DNA of 64,000 nt from Azomonas macrocytogenes (GTDB lineage Bacteria; Pseudomonadota; Gammaproteobacteria; Pseudomonadales; Pseudomonadaceae): assembly GCF_014191985.1 (NCBI RefSeq), contig NZ_JACHXI010000001.1:124001-188000 (forward strand), written 5' to 3'. Position numbers and translations under genes: made by a program. The notes beneath the pieces were generated by a model. That model ran no database searches. It saw only the letters and a list, made by a program, of their open reading frames with translations, and was not told the origin of the DNA. Of the stretch, positions 19,583 to 29,970 are shown piece by piece; the first letter of the stretch is position 1, and every line of letters begins with the position of its first letter.

Positions 19583-19816
19583 ATGAGCAACTCCCACATA
19601 CTGGCGGGCACTGTCGCTCTTTTATGCTTATGCGGCGGAGCACTGAGCGGCTGTTCGACACCGACTGCCATTCAGTTGATCGATGGGCGCGAGTTGCATG
19701 CCGTCGATACCCCCGAATACGATGAAGAAAGCGGTTTCTACGAATTCGAGCAAATCGACGGAAAACTGGTACGCATCAACAAGGATAAAGTCTTGAGTAT
19801 CAAGGCCATGAATTGA
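19583..19816 (+). CDS. YgdI/YgdR-family small lipoprotein (DUF903)
   Basis: 77 residues from the ATG at 19583, preceded by GGAGGTACAGGC; an earlier in-frame GTG codon lacks a ribosome binding site. It has a lipoprotein signal with lipobox LSGC, then STPTAIQLIDGRELHAVDTP and a short SH3-like domain ending KVLSIKAMN. This is the YgdI/YgdR (DUF903) pattern: small outer-membrane or periplasmic lipoproteins of unknown function. Monocistronic. Confidence 0.85.
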   Translation: MSNSHILAGTVALLCLCGGALSGCSTPTAIQLIDGRELHAVDTPEYDEESGFYEFEQIDGKLVRINKDKVLSIKAMN

Positions 19817-19874
19817 GGCGTTGCGCCTGAAGTGGATACTCGGATGCCACTGAAAAACAGGCCAGGCGAAAACC

Positions 19875-20294
19875 TCACAGCCGGCTGAAAGTCAGGCCAG
19901 TGATTGCCCGGATACGGCCACGCCAGACCGAATCGCTGCCAAACGATGTGATACCGGTAGGCGTGACCAGGGTCGCGTCGCGCAAGTGGATGAAATGGGG
20001 ACCGTCACCTTCCGCATCGTCGTTGGCCAGTACATCCATATACTGGTCGAACCAATCGCCCAGCTCACGATAAGCAGGGTTGTCGATTCCAGCCTCCCGA
20101 GCCCTGGCACTGAGCAGATCCAGATAATTTTCTCCCGAGATAATGGTGCCGCTGACGATCCCGCCGGTGGTATTCAAGGTAACGGGAAGCTCGATGCCGC
20201 TCTTGGCCAGAAAAACCAGGTTCTGGATGAACCAGTCGGATTTACCGATAGGCGTATCCATGCCGGATGAGGGTTCTTTGCCTTGCAGTTTCAT
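19875..20294 (-). CDS. GvpU-like protein of unknown function
   Basis: 139 residues, soluble, with GAGAG upstream of the ATG. The core SDWFIQNLVFLAKSGIELPV-TLNTTGGIVSGTIISGENY resembles the gas-vesicle accessory protein GvpU (a domain that also occurs in bacteria without gas vesicles). No gas-vesicle structural genes are in the window, so the name only marks the fold family. It lies 131 bases downstream of glgB on the same strand and may be read through from the GlgE operon, but an independent promoter is equally possible. Confidence 0.55.
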   Translation of the reverse strand: MKLQGKEPSSGMDTPIGKSDWFIQNLVFLAKSGIELPVTLNTTGGIVSGTIISGENYLDLLSARAREAGIDNPAYRELGDWFDQYMDVLANDDAEGDGPHFIHLRDATLVTPTGITSFGSDSVWRGRIRAITGLTFSRL

Positions 20295-20425
20295 GATCGC
20301 TCTCTTGATTAGGGCTCAGTACGACCTTAGCGAGCGATCATGACGATCGTGTATCAGCGAGACGGTATTCGTCGGAAGTTTCTCTAAAAAAACCAACGCG
20401 ATCCCGAGCGTCGCTTTGGTTCGTA

Positions 20426-22636
20426 TTACCCCTCTACAGGCCGCAAGGCGATGACCGCTAGCGGGGGCAAGGTCAGATTGAGCGAAACCGGCTGGCCGTG
20501 GCTTGCCAACTGTTCGGCTTCCACCTGGCCACCATTGCCGACGTTGGAACCGCCATAGCAGGCGGCATCACTGTTTAGCACCTCCTGCCAAGGCCCGGCA
20601 ATCGGCACGCCGATCCGATAGTTCTTCCGGACCACCGGCGTGAAATTGGCCATTATCAGCAGCGGTTGGCCACTGGCACTCCAGCGCAGCCAAGAGAAGA
20701 CGCTGTTGGCCCGATCGTCGCCGATCAGCCACTGGAAACCACCCGGCTCGCTGTCACGCTCGTAGAGTGCGGGCTCCTGTCGATACAGGCGATTGAGATC
20801 GCGCACCAGCACCCGGGCTCCCTCATGATCGGCTTCGTTCAAGAGAAACCAGTCCAATTCATGATCGTGGCTCCACTCACGCCACTGACCGAATTCGCAC
20901 CCCATGAACAATAATTTCTTGCCTGGATGTGTCCACATGAAACTGAGGTAGGCACGCAGATTGGCAAATTTCTGCCAGCGGTCGCCGGGCATTTTATCGA
21001 GCAGCGCCCGCTTGCCATGCACTACTTCGTCATGGGAAATCGGCAAGACGAATTTTTCGGAAAAAGCGTAGATCAGGCCAAAAGTCATTCGATCATGGTG
21101 GTAACTGCGATGGATGGGATCTTCCTGGATATACTCCAGGGTATCGTGCATCCAACCCATGTTCCATTTGTAGGAAAACCCCAGCCCGCCTTCATGGGTC
21201 GGCCCGCTCACCTGGGGAAAGGCCGTGGATTCTTCGGCGATCACCATTGCACCCGGCGCATCCTGGGCCACAACGTCGTTGAGATGACGTAAGAAATCGA
21301 TGGCTTCGAGGTTCTCCCGGCCGCCATAGCGATTGGGAATCCATTCGCCTTCCTGACGCGAATAGTCGCGGTAAAGCATTGATGCCACCGCATCCACCCG
21401 TAGACCATCGACATGAAACTCCCGCAGCCAGTGCAATGCCGAGGCCAGCATGAAACCGTGTACTTCCGTGCGTCCCAGGTTGTAGATGAAGGTATCCCAG
21501 TCTTGGTGAAAGCCTTCGAAGGGATGGGCATATTCGTAGAGTGCCGTACCATCGAAATCCCCCAAGCCGTGGGCATCGGTAGGGAAATGCGCCGGCACCC
21601 AGTCGAGAATCACGCCGATGTTGGCGTTGTGACAGGCATCGATGAAATTGGCGAAATCCTGAGGGGTGCCGTAGCGGGCACTGGGGGCGAATTGCGATAG
21701 TGGCTGATAGCCCCAGGAACCACCGAACGGATGTTCCATGATCGGCATCAACTCGATATGGGTGAAGCCCATTTCCACCACGTAGGGAATCAGTCGCTCG
21801 GCCAGTTCGTGCCAACTGTACAGGCGGCCATTGTCACGGCGCCAGGAACCGGCATGCACTTCGTAGATGGACATCGGCGCATCGACCGCCTGGCGCGCCG
21901 CTCGCTGTTGCATCCAGGCCTCGTCTCGCCACTGGTGCTGCAAGGGTTTGGCGATTTTCGAGGCAGTGCCCGGCGGCAATTCGGTAGCCAGGGCAAGCGG
22001 ATCGGCGCGCTGCGGCAAGAGGCCATGCTGACCGAGAATCTCGTATTTATAGGTTTCGCCTGGCTCCAGGCGCGGGATGAATATCTCCCAGACGCCGGAT
22101 GGAATACGCAGGCGCATCGGATGGCGGCGGCCATCCCAGCTATTGAAGCTGCCAACCACCGATACCCGTCGGGCATTGGGCGCCCATACTGCGAAGCGCA
22201 CACCGGGCACACCGCCGATTTCCATCACTTGTGCGCCGAAACAGCGTCCCAGGTGGCGATGATTGCCTTCGGCGAACAAATAGAGATCCATTTCGCCCAG
22301 CAATTCGCCGAAGCTGTAAGGGTCTTCAGTAATCTGCTCGCCACTCGCCCAGCGGATGCGCAATCGGTAAGGCTGCGGCTTGTCCATGCGCGTGAAGAAG
22401 AAGCCGGGCACTTGTCCCTGGTCCATCGATGACAGTACCTGATCACTGTCGCGTGCAATCAGATCAACCCTCAGAGCACGCGGCAGGTAGGCACGGACCG
22501 TCACGCCGGTACCGTCAGGGTGCGGACCGAGCACGGCAAACGGATTACCGTGTTCGGCCCGCACCAGTGCCTCGACATCGGCATCGCTGGGCAGCAGGGC
22601 CTCTCCGGACAACGTCAAAGCCGGACGATTACTCAT
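20426..22636 (-). CDS. glgB: 1,4-alpha-glucan branching enzyme
   Basis: 736 residues from the ATG at 22634-22636 (GGAG at a good distance; another ATG four codons upstream overlaps that site). It has an N-terminal CBM48-type domain (about residues 140-230), then the GH13 barrel. Catalytic residues align with E. coli GlgB at +10: nucleophile Asp415 in LRVDAVASM, acid/base Glu468 in IAEES and Asp536 in [10 protein letters not shown]. It makes alpha-1,6 branches in the linear maltodextrins that GlgE produces. Its start lies 8 bases inside the treS end, so it is the third gene of glgE-treS-glgB. Confidence 0.95.
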   Translation of the reverse strand: MSNRPALTLSGEALLPSDADVEALVRAEHGNPFAVLGPHPDGTGVTVRAYLPRALRVDLIARDSDQVLSSMDQGQVPGFFFTRMDKPQPYRLRIRWASGEQITEDPYSFGELLGEMDLYLFAEGNHRHLGRCFGAQVMEIGGVPGVRFAVWAPNARRVSVVGSFNSWDGRRHPMRLRIPSGVWEIFIPRLEPGETYKYEILGQHGLLPQRADPLALATELPPGTASKIAKPLQHQWRDEAWMQQRAARQAVDAPMSIYEVHAGSWRRDNGRLYSWHELAERLIPYVVEMGFTHIELMPIMEHPFGGSWGYQPLSQFAPSARYGTPQDFANFIDACHNANIGVILDWVPAHFPTDAHGLGDFDGTALYEYAHPFEGFHQDWDTFIYNLGRTEVHGFMLASALHWLREFHVDGLRVDAVASMLYRDYSRQEGEWIPNRYGGRENLEAIDFLRHLNDVVAQDAPGAMVIAEESTAFPQVSGPTHEGGLGFSYKWNMGWMHDTLEYIQEDPIHRSYHHDRMTFGLIYAFSEKFVLPISHDEVVHGKRALLDKMPGDRWQKFANLRAYLSFMWTHPGKKLLFMGCEFGQWREWSHDHELDWFLLNEADHEGARVLVRDLNRLYRQEPALYERDSEPGGFQWLIGDDRANSVFSWLRWSASGQPLLIMANFTPVVRKNYRIGVPIAGPWQEVLNSDAACYGGSNVGNGGQVEAEQLASHGQPVSLNLTLPPLAVIALRPVEG

Positions 22637-25600
22637 GGCTGTCTCCATCGATCAACTGTTGAGCCAGTGCGGCCAACCCCACCAGAGGGACCGGCAGCCA
22701 GGCAGGTCGGTTTTCAGCTTCGTAGACCACCTCGTAGGCGGTTTTTTCCAGGGTGAAAAGCGTTAGTGCAGCCTCCGCTCCCGTCGGGTCCTTCCAGGCA
22801 TGAGGCAGCGAAGCGGCTGCCTTCTGGTAAGCTTCGACAAAGACGGCGATCGCACGTTTGCGATAATCGACGGCAATCCGACGGCGGGCTTCGTCGGCTT
22901 CAATAGAACTGTCGCTGGTCTGTGTGCCACGCAGGGTCATGGCGGCGGCGTAGTCGAAAGAACGCAGGATGCCGGACACGTCCTTGAGTGGGCTGAGCTT
23001 GGCTCGACGCTCTTCCAGTGGCCGCGCGGGCTCACCTTCGAAATCGATGAAGCAGGCATCGCCCTGCACCACCAGTACCTGGCCGAGATGCAGGTCGCCA
23101 TGGACGCGGATACGCAAGCCACCCAGACAGTGTTGCGCCAGGCGATCCACCGCCGCCAGCAAAGTCTTGGGCCGGTTCAACAGCTTGTCCACCAGCGCCG
23201 CATCGTCCGGGTCGAGTGTATCGCGCTTCTGTTCCAGCGCTTCCAGCGCTCGGTCAACCTGGTCGCGAATGCTGGTTTTCCAGGCAATCACGTCTTTTTT
23301 CTCGGTGATCTCACTGGCAAAGGCCGGATCGTCGGTCGGTGCGGCCAAGGCGACATGCAGCTCGCCCAGGCGCTGGCCAAGTAGGCGGTTGAAGATATCT
23401 ATTTCTTCCAGAGTGCTGTGCTGGTTGGCCATTTCGGACTGGCCACCACTGATTTCATCCCGCACGGCACGGTCCAGATTGTTCAGGGTCCAGGTCCAGG
23501 CATCGCCCTGGTTATGCAGGAAGCGCTGGATCACCATCAGGGCATGGGGCGTGCCGTCAGCATCAAAGCGATTGACCTGGCCCAGCATGGTCGAAATATT
23601 CTTGAAGCCCTGCCGGGTCAGGAATGCGCCCATTTCAAGTTCAGGATGCACACCAGCGGTAACCCGCCGCAGCAGTTTGAGCATGATGTCGTCATGCACG
23701 ATCACCGAACTGTTGGACTGCTCGCCGGTGGGATAGCTCACCTCGGCATTGGCTGGAATATCCAACTCTTCCAACTGCGGCATTGGCTCGAAACGAACCT
23801 CGCCATCGTTGCACGGCAATACCAGTCGCTCGCGCAGGGCGCGCAAAACGTAAAGCACGCAGGAATCCAGGGTAAAGGCATCCGTCACCAGACCAATCCG
23901 GGAACCACGCCGCACGCGTGCCATCGCCAGTTGCTGGGCCAGTACGGCGGTACCGAAATCAGCCTCGGCCAGGAAACCCAGCGGTAACTGGTAGAAATCG
24001 GTATGTCCCTTGGATTTGACCGCAATCTCGCTGAGTACCATTGGCCGCTCCCGATTGCCGAACGGTAAGGTATAGCAGATGCTCAGTGACTCGATGGGCG
24101 AATCCTTGCTGGCGAACCAACGGCGCTTGGGCAGGTAGGTCGGCAGGATTTCTTTTTCCAGAATCTGTTTGGCTGTCGGATCCAGCTCATCCAGCCGTTT
24201 GATCACCAGGGTGCGGAATTCCGGCATGGTTTCCACCGGATGCTTGTGCCAGCTGGGCATATGGTCGCTGCTGACCAGTTGGAACCAGTAGAAGCCGTAA
24301 GGCGGTAAGGTCAGCAGATAAAATAGCTGGCCGATCGGTGGAAAGGCGCTGCCACCGATGATTTCCACCGGCACCATGCCAGCGTAATGAGACAGATCCA
24401 GCTCGGCAGCCTGGGCCGAGCGAGAAACGTTGACCACGCAGAAAATGATCTCAGGACCACCATCACCGGCATCGAATTCGCGTAGATAGGCCAGGATACG
24501 GCGGTTGGTCGGCGCGATGATTTTCATGCTGCCACGTCCGAACGCCTTGAACTGCTTGCGAATGGTCAGCAGGCGGCGCATCCAGTTGAGCAGCGAATAG
24601 GGATCGCGCTGCTGAGCCTCGACATTGATCGCCTGATAGCCGTAGAGCGGGTCCATGACCGAGGGCAGCACCAGGCTCGCCGGATCGGCCCGGGAAAAAC
24701 CGCCATTGCGGTCGCTCGACCACTGCATCGGCGTGCGCACGCCGTCGCGGTCGCCCAGATAGATGTTGTCACCCATGCCGATTTCATCGCCGTAGTAGAT
24801 CACTGGTGTGCCCGGCATCGACAACAGCAGGCTATTGAGCAATTCGATGCGCCGCCGATCACGTTCCAGTAACGGCGTCAAGCGGCGGCGGATGCCCAGG
24901 TTGATACGGGCCCGCTTGTCCGAAGCGTAATAGTTCCAGAGATAGTCGCGCTCGCGGTCGGTGACCATCTCCAGGGTCAATTCGTCGTGGTTGCGCAGGA
25001 AGATCGCCCACTGGCAATTGTCCGGAATGTCCGGCGTCTGGCGCAGGATATCGGTGATCGGGAAACGGTCTTCCTGGGCGATGGCCATGTACATGCGCGG
25101 CATCAGGGGGAAATGGAAAGCCATGTGGCATTCATCGCCCGGCCCACCATCGATGCCGCCAAAGTACAGCTGGGTGTCTTCTGGCCACTGATTGGCCTCG
25201 GCCAGCAGCATGCGATCGGGATAATTGGCATCGATCTCGGCACGGATACGCTTGAGCACCATATGGGTTTCCGCCAGGTTCTCGTTGTTGGTGCCGTCGC
25301 GCTCGACCAGGTAGGGAATGGCGTCCAGACGCAGGCCGTCGATGCCCAGATCCAGCCAGTAGCGCATGATGCCGATCACCGCCTTCATCACCTGCGGATT
25401 GTCGAAGTTCAGGTCCGGCTGATGCGAGTAGAAACGGTGCCAGAAGAACTGCTGGGCCAGCGGGTCCCAGGTCCAGTTGGATTTTTCGGTATCCAGGAAG
25501 ATGATCCGGGTGCCCTGGTATTTATCGTCGGTATCCGACCAGACGTAGAAATTGCGCGCCGCCGAACCCTTCTTTGCCAGCCGGGCCCGCTGGAACCAGG

Positions 25601-25958
25601 GGTGCTGGTCGGACGTGTGGTTGATGACCAGCTCGGTGATTACCCGCAGGCCGCGCTTGTGCGCTTCGGCGATGAAGCGCTTGGCATCGGCCATGCTGCC
25701 ATAATCCTGATGCACACCTCGGTATTCAGCGATGTCATAGCCATCGTCGCGGCGTGGCGAAGGATAGAATGGCAGCAGCCAGATGGTATTGACCCCCAGA
25801 TCAGCAATGTAATCCAGCTTCTGGATCAAGCCGGGAAAATCACCGACTCCGTCGTTATTGGAGTCGAAAAAGGATTTCAGGTGAACCTGATAGATCACCG
25901 CATCCTTGTACCAGAGCGGGTCGGTGATGAAGGCGGCGGATTTACGCGATTTTGCCAT
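22629..25958 (-). CDS. treS: Trehalose synthase / maltokinase fusion (TreS-Pep2)
   Basis: 1109 residues from the ATG at 25956-25958 (AAGGGA upstream; the open frame to 26120 overlaps glgE and is not used). Residues 1 to about 565 are a GH13 trehalose synthase: nucleophile Asp212 in LRLDAIPYL, acid/base Glu254 in LLAEANQWP, Asp325 in [10 protein letters not shown]. Residues from about 590 to the end are a maltokinase with an aminoglycoside-phosphotransferase-like active site (HGD at 953-955 and Asp972 in IDFEGEP). The fusion converts trehalose to maltose and phosphorylates it to maltose 1-phosphate, the GlgE donor. The fused form is usual in pseudomonads. Middle gene of the operon. Confidence 0.95.
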   Translation of the reverse strand: MAKSRKSAAFITDPLWYKDAVIYQVHLKSFFDSNNDGVGDFPGLIQKLDYIADLGVNTIWLLPFYPSPRRDDGYDIAEYRGVHQDYGSMADAKRFIAEAHKRGLRVITELVINHTSDQHPWFQRARLAKKGSAARNFYVWSDTDDKYQGTRIIFLDTEKSNWTWDPLAQQFFWHRFYSHQPDLNFDNPQVMKAVIGIMRYWLDLGIDGLRLDAIPYLVERDGTNNENLAETHMVLKRIRAEIDANYPDRMLLAEANQWPEDTQLYFGGIDGGPGDECHMAFHFPLMPRMYMAIAQEDRFPITDILRQTPDIPDNCQWAIFLRNHDELTLEMVTDRERDYLWNYYASDKRARINLGIRRRLTPLLERDRRRIELLNSLLLSMPGTPVIYYGDEIGMGDNIYLGDRDGVRTPMQWSSDRNGGFSRADPASLVLPSVMDPLYGYQAINVEAQQRDPYSLLNWMRRLLTIRKQFKAFGRGSMKIIAPTNRRILAYLREFDAGDGGPEIIFCVVNVSRSAQAAELDLSHYAGMVPVEIIGGSAFPPIGQLFYLLTLPPYGFYWFQLVSSDHMPSWHKHPVETMPEFRTLVIKRLDELDPTAKQILEKEILPTYLPKRRWFASKDSPIESLSICYTLPFGNRERPMVLSEIAVKSKGHTDFYQLPLGFLAEADFGTAVLAQQLAMARVRRGSRIGLVTDAFTLDSCVLYVLRALRERLVLPCNDGEVRFEPMPQLEELDIPANAEVSYPTGEQSNSSVIVHDDIMLKLLRRVTAGVHPELEMGAFLTRQGFKNISTMLGQVNRFDADGTPHALMVIQRFLHNQGDAWTWTLNNLDRAVRDEISGGQSEMANQHSTLEEIDIFNRLLGQRLGELHVALAAPTDDPAFASEITEKKDVIAWKTSIRDQVDRALEALEQKRDTLDPDDAALVDKLLNRPKTLLAAVDRLAQHCLGGLRIRVHGDLHLGQVLVVQGDACFIDFEGEPARPLEERRAKLSPLKDVSGILRSFDYAAAMTLRGTQTSDSSIEADEARRRIAVDYRKRAIAVFVEAYQKAAASLPHAWKDPTGAEAALTLFTLEKTAYEVVYEAENRPAWLPVPLVGLAALAQQLIDGDSHE

Positions 25959-26014
25959 TGCATTTTCCCTTCTGGACACAAGCCCTGACTTCTTGCTTTG
26001 CAGCGAATTGCGAA

Positions 26015-28036
26015 TTATTTGACTTGCATATCCGGATCGCTCGATGGCAGCGTCAGGCGCCAGATACCGAATGGCAGGTGCCACGGTTCGATCCGCATCC
26101 ACTGGGTTTTGCCGTACCAAGTCCAGCGATGACCGTTCATCAGGTCTTCGCCCTGGGTCTGGGCATCATCGGGCAGGCCGAATTCCCACAAAGGCAATTC
26201 GAAATGGGCTTCCTGGGCGTTGTAGGGATCGAGGCTGACTGCCACCAGGATGAAATTGGCAAGATCGGGGGTACGCTTGCCAAAATAGAGAATGTTGTCG
26301 TTGAAGGCGTGATAGGCATGAAAGCCCAGATGGGTCTGCAGTGCCGGATTCTGCCGGCGGATGCGATTGAGCTGGGCGATCTCGGCGACGATATTGCCCG
26401 GCGCATAGTAATTGCGCGGGCGTAACTCGTATTTCTCCGAATCCAGGTATTCCTCCTTGCCCGGCACAGGTGCCGCCTCGCACAGCTCGAAGCCGGAATA
26501 CATACCCCACAAACCCGAGCCCATGGTGGCCAGCGCAGCCCGGATGAGAAAACCGGCGCGTCCGGAGGTCTGCAGGAAAAACGGATTGATGTCTGGTGTA
26601 TTGACGAAGAAGTTTGGCCGGTAACAATCACGCAGCGGCGGCTCGTTCAATTCGTTGAGATAGGTCGCCAGCTCGCTCTTGTTGTTGCGCCAGGTGAAAT
26701 AGGTGTAGCTCTGGTTGAAACCGAGCTTGCCCAAGCGCGCCATCACTGCCGGACGGGTGAAGGCTTCGGCCAGGAACATCACGTCCGAATCGCGCCCGCG
26801 AATATCGGCGATCAGCCATTCCCAGAACGGCAGCGGTTTGGTGTGCGGATTGTCGACCCGGAAGATCTTCACCCCCTGTTCGACCCACAGCCAGACCACA
26901 TCACGCAGTGCCAGCCAGAGATCGGGGATGGCATCGCGGGCATAGAAATCCACGTTGACGATGTCCTGGTATTTTTTTGGCGGGTTCTCGGCGTATTTGA
27001 TCGAGCCATCCGGGCGCCACGAAAACCAGCCAGGATGCTCTTTCAGCCAGGGATGGTCGGGTGAGCACTGGATGGCAAAATCCAACGCGATTTCCAGACC
27101 ATGCCCGGCGGCCGCAACCACCAGTTCGCGGAAATCGTCGAAACTGCCAAGCTGCGGATGGATGGCATCGTGTCCGCCTTCTTCACTGCCGATGGCATAC
27201 GGGCTGCCCGGATCGTCCGGGCCGGCTTGCAGGCTGTTGTTACGGCCCTTGCGGTGCGTGTGGCCGATTGGATGGATCGGCGGGAAATACAGCACATCAA
27301 AGCCCATGTCGCGGATCATCGGCAGGCGCCGCAGCACATCGCGGAAGGTGCCATGATGCGCGGTGTTATCGGTTTGCGAGCGTGGAAACAGCTCGTACCA
27401 GCTGGCGAACTGCGCCCGGGTCCGCTCCACATCCAGCGGGTAGACCGGGCTGGCGCCGCGATGCAGATGTTGATCGGCAATAGCCATGACCACTGCGACC
27501 TCGTTGGCGAGCATGACAGAGACGCGCTCTTCGAGCAGGTGACAACCGGCCAACTGGCTCAGCACATCCTCGAGGATCGCCCTGGGCTCGCCTTGAATCC
27601 GTTCGGCCGTATGCTGCAAAAGCTGGCGTCCCTCCTCCAGCTCGAGCGCCACCGGCACACCGGCCGCATGCTTCTTCGACAGTTCAAGCCGATAGGTTTC
27701 ATAGGTATCCCACCAGGCTTCGACGAAAAATTCATGGGCAGCTACCTGGGTCGGGGTGAACTGGCCTTCCCAGTAATCGTTACCCACCAACCTGAGCCGG
27801 GCGCGACGCCAGCTCACCTCGCCTTTCTGCCGCCAGCAGATAGCAGCAGCCAGTTGTTCGTGGCCATCGGTAAAGATACGGCTGCGCACGTTTACCGTAT
27901 GGCCGATAGCAGCCTTGGCAGCGAAACGGCCGCCATCCAGGACCGGCTCGGTCGATTCGATGGCGATACGCGGCAGGCGTAGGGCCTGTTCGAGCGAAAG
28001 CGGCTGAAGATCAGACTGGTGCGGGCTGTCAGGCAT
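26015..28036 (-). CDS. glgE: Alpha-1,4-glucan:maltose-1-phosphate maltosyltransferase
   Basis: 673 residues from the ATG at 28034-28036, with AAGGAG eight bases upstream; the frame is open to 28171 but the additional residues look non-coding. It is a GH13_3 enzyme: nucleophile Asp395 in FRVDNPHTKPLPFWEW and acid/base Glu424 in LAEAFTRP, one position from the Streptomyces GlgE residues. The signature FNQSYTYFTWRNNK follows. It transfers maltosyl units from maltose 1-phosphate to growing alpha-1,4-glucan. First gene of glgE-treS/pep2-glgB, with 56 bases before the next start. A stress or osmotic role is plausible in pseudomonads. Confidence 0.95.
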   Translation of the reverse strand: MPDSPHQSDLQPLSLEQALRLPRIAIESTEPVLDGGRFAAKAAIGHTVNVRSRIFTDGHEQLAAAICWRQKGEVSWRRARLRLVGNDYWEGQFTPTQVAAHEFFVEAWWDTYETYRLELSKKHAAGVPVALELEEGRQLLQHTAERIQGEPRAILEDVLSQLAGCHLLEERVSVMLANEVAVVMAIADQHLHRGASPVYPLDVERTRAQFASWYELFPRSQTDNTAHHGTFRDVLRRLPMIRDMGFDVLYFPPIHPIGHTHRKGRNNSLQAGPDDPGSPYAIGSEEGGHDAIHPQLGSFDDFRELVVAAAGHGLEIALDFAIQCSPDHPWLKEHPGWFSWRPDGSIKYAENPPKKYQDIVNVDFYARDAIPDLWLALRDVVWLWVEQGVKIFRVDNPHTKPLPFWEWLIADIRGRDSDVMFLAEAFTRPAVMARLGKLGFNQSYTYFTWRNNKSELATYLNELNEPPLRDCYRPNFFVNTPDINPFFLQTSGRAGFLIRAALATMGSGLWGMYSGFELCEAAPVPGKEEYLDSEKYELRPRNYYAPGNIVAEIAQLNRIRRQNPALQTHLGFHAYHAFNDNILYFGKRTPDLANFILVAVSLDPYNAQEAHFELPLWEFGLPDDAQTQGEDLMNGHRWTWYGKTQWMRIEPWHLPFGIWRLTLPSSDPDMQVK

Positions 28037-28263
28037 GAAAACGGCTCCTTGGAACGGCGCGGCAACGTCCTTCCGGTGCGAGTGACCGGGGACGAAAGGC
28101 TCTGTTTTCCGAGCCAAGCGGCTGGAAAAAAGTTCCTCTCCACGATTGGCTTCGCCAGGTTCGCCGTCCACGCTAAAACCATGCCTTCAAGCGAGGCCGG
28201 GGATGTTTTCACCGGCCGCCAGGACTCGTCTCGCTTCGATTGCCTCCTCTCATTTGCGCCTTG

Positions 28264-28539
28264 TCACTTGAGATAGGAGCGCAATGCGGTCACCACCACC
28301 TCCAGATCTTCCTGACGCTGCTGGGGCGAGGCGTCGTCTGCCCCCAGGTGACCGCGGATATGGCCTTCCAGCACCTCCGTCATCAGGCCGTTCACCGCCC
28401 CACGGATGGCGGCGATCTGCTGCAGGATGGCCGCGCAGTCCGCTTCCTGATCCAGCGCTTTTTCCAATGCCTCGCTCTGGCCCCTGATACGTCGTACCCG
28501 GACGAGCAGCGATTTTTTACCCTTGATCGTATGCGCCAT
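28264..28539 (-). CDS. dmeR: RcnR/DmeR-type nickel-cobalt sensor repressor (CsoR/RcnR family)
   Basis: 91 residues from the ATG at 28537-28539 (AAAGGGG upstream). The all-helical DUF156 fold is evident, and the metal-ligand fingerprint of RcnR is exactly present: His3, Cys35, His60 and His64. This pattern distinguishes Ni/Co sensors from copper (CsoR) and formaldehyde (FrmR) members. It is divergent from dmeF, with a palindromic operator between them. In the absence of metal it would repress dmeF and itself; Ni(II) or Co(II) binding releases DNA. The gene name follows the Rhizobium/Agrobacterium dmeRF arrangement; the metal preference is inferred from residues. Confidence 0.88.
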   Translation of the reverse strand: MAHTIKGKKSLLVRVRRIRGQSEALEKALDQEADCAAILQQIAAIRGAVNGLMTEVLEGHIRGHLGADDASPQQRQEDLEVVVTALRSYLK

Positions 28540-28560
28540 AGTGCCCCTTTTCTCGCTGTA

Positions 28561-28578
28561 ACTATACTGGGGTATAGT
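28561..28578. promoter_or_regulatory. Operator for the RcnR/DmeR-type repressor
   Basis: ACTATAC (28561-28567) and GTATAGT (28572-28578) are perfect inverted repeats around TGGG, so the site reads ACTATAC-TGGG-GTATAGT. An A/T inverted repeat around a G-tract is the known form of RcnR/CsoR-family operators. It lies 21 bases from the dmeR start and 32 from the dmeF start, and would overlap both promoters. Confidence 0.75.
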
Positions 28579-28610
28579 ATATGGAAAGCTCATTCGGGAA
28601 TTTTTTACTG

Positions 28611-29564
28611 ATGGAAATCTCCACGACCGAAAATCAAAATCAAGACTGGCATCACTCGCACGTCTTCGATGAAGGCAATCCGCTGGCCGAGCGAAACACA
28701 CGCTGGGCCGTAGTCTTGACCGCGCTAATGATGGTGCTCGAAATCGCTGGCGGCTGGGCGTTCAATTCGATGGCGCTGCTGGCCGACGGCTGGCATATGA
28801 GCTCACATGCTCTGGCGCTCGGCCTGTCGGTTTTCGCCTACGCGGCCGCACGCCGCTTCGCCCGGGACCGGCGTTTCGCCTTCGGGACCTGGAAGATCGA
28901 AGTGCTGGGCGGCTATACCAGCGCGATCCTGCTCATGGGCGTGGCTGGTCTGATGCTCTACCAGTCCGTCGCACGGCTGATCGCACCGAGCCCCATCCAT
29001 TACGACCAGGCCATCGCCATCGCCCTGCTTGGCCTACTGGTCAACCTCGCCTGTGCCTGGCTGCTCAAGGATGGTCATCACCATCATCATCACGAACACC
29101 ATCACCATGAGCACGAACACGAACACAAACATCACCATGACCTGAACCTGCGCTCGGCCTACCTGCATGTAGTAGCTGACGCCGCCACGTCTGTCCTGGC
29201 CATCCTGGCGCTGTTCGGCGGCAAACTGTGGGGAGCCGACTGGCTCGATCCGCTGATGGGGATCGTGGGAGCCGGATTGGTGGCGGTCTGGGCGTTCGGA
29301 CTGCTGCGCGACAGCGGCCGCGTGCTGCTCGATGCCGAAATGGATGCCCCCGTAGTCGCTGAAATCCACGAAGTGATCGCAGCCAGCCCGGTCCAAGCAC
29401 AGATCACGGACCTGCATGTCTGGCGAGTCGGCAAGGGCAAGTATGCCTGCATCCTGGCGCTGGCTGTCCGTGGGACAGCCACGGCCGATGACTTCCGGCG
29501 CCAGCTGAGCATCCACGAAGAGCTGGCACACATCACCGTGGAGGTGAACCGATCAGGCGCCTAG
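28611..29564 (+). CDS. dmeF: Cation diffusion facilitator, Co/Ni efflux transporter DmeF
   Basis: 317 residues from the ATG at 28611; an ATG at 28581 abuts the operator and has no ribosome binding site. Six transmembrane helices of the CDF fold are visible. Metal-site motifs are ALLADGWHMSSHA (helix 2, Asp59 and the following His) and HVVADAATS (helix 5). Between helices 4 and 5 lies an extreme histidine-rich cytosolic loop (residues 155-176), the hallmark of DmeF/ZitB-like members. It exports Co(II)/Ni(II) into the periplasm by proton antiport. Divergent dmeR controls it. Confidence 0.9.
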   Translation: MEISTTENQNQDWHHSHVFDEGNPLAERNTRWAVVLTALMMVLEIAGGWAFNSMALLADGWHMSSHALALGLSVFAYAAARRFARDRRFAFGTWKIEVLGGYTSAILLMGVAGLMLYQSVARLIAPSPIHYDQAIAIALLGLLVNLACAWLLKDGHHHHHHEHHHHEHEHEHKHHHDLNLRSAYLHVVADAATSVLAILALFGGKLWGADWLDPLMGIVGAGLVAVWAFGLLRDSGRVLLDAEMDAPVVAEIHEVIAASPVQAQITDLHVWRVGKGKYACILALAVRGTATADDFRRQLSIHEELAHITVEVNRSGA

Positions 29565-29645
29565 CCACCTGTCGCTGGGCATGGAACTCCCGTTCCTCCC
29601 CGGCCTCCACCTAGCAGGCTACCCGAAACAATCCCGGAGGCTATC

Positions 29646-29810
29646 ATGCCCAGCCATGCCCGCCCTGATGTCCCACAGCCCGATCCGATCGTGCACGACA
29701 AGCCGGGTGACCTGCGCCAGGTCCCCTGCCCTGGCGAAGCGGATGATTCCGTGCCAGGCGTGCCACATGCCGACCAGACGGTGGCCGACGATGAAATGAA
29801 GGAAAGCTGA
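29646..29810 (+). CDS. Small acidic Pro-rich protein, 54 residues, unknown
   Basis: An ORF starting at ATG 29646 with an excellent CGGAGG ribosome binding site five bases upstream, ending TGA at 29810. It begins MPSHARPDVPQPDPIVHDKP and ends in an acidic tail (TVADDEMKES), with one Cys near the middle. There is no signal or membrane segment. Codon choice is GC-rich at third positions like the neighbours. It lies 81 bases after dmeF on the same strand and could be cotranscribed. I do not recognise a family. Confidence 0.55.
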   Translation: MPSHARPDVPQPDPIVHDKPGDLRQVPCPGEADDSVPGVPHADQTVADDEMKES

Positions 29811-29970
29811 AGCGCTTCTCCATCCCCGACGTAGTGGATCAAGCAAGCGACAGCACCAGTACTTCCTGATCAGGCGGTGACAGCGCTATCGAACCGCTCG
29901 CCAGATTGGACAGGTAAGCGATTTTTATGAAGCATGTCTGATCGGCCCCCAATCCGATCGAGACAACTGC

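Noticed and set aside
24987..25988. 333-codon plus-strand frame opposite treS
   Set aside because: Antisense to the catalytic core of trehalose synthase; no motifs.
29063..29145. CAT/CAC-rich triplet repeat as an independent DNA element
   Set aside because: It simply encodes the His-rich cytosolic loop expected in DmeF.
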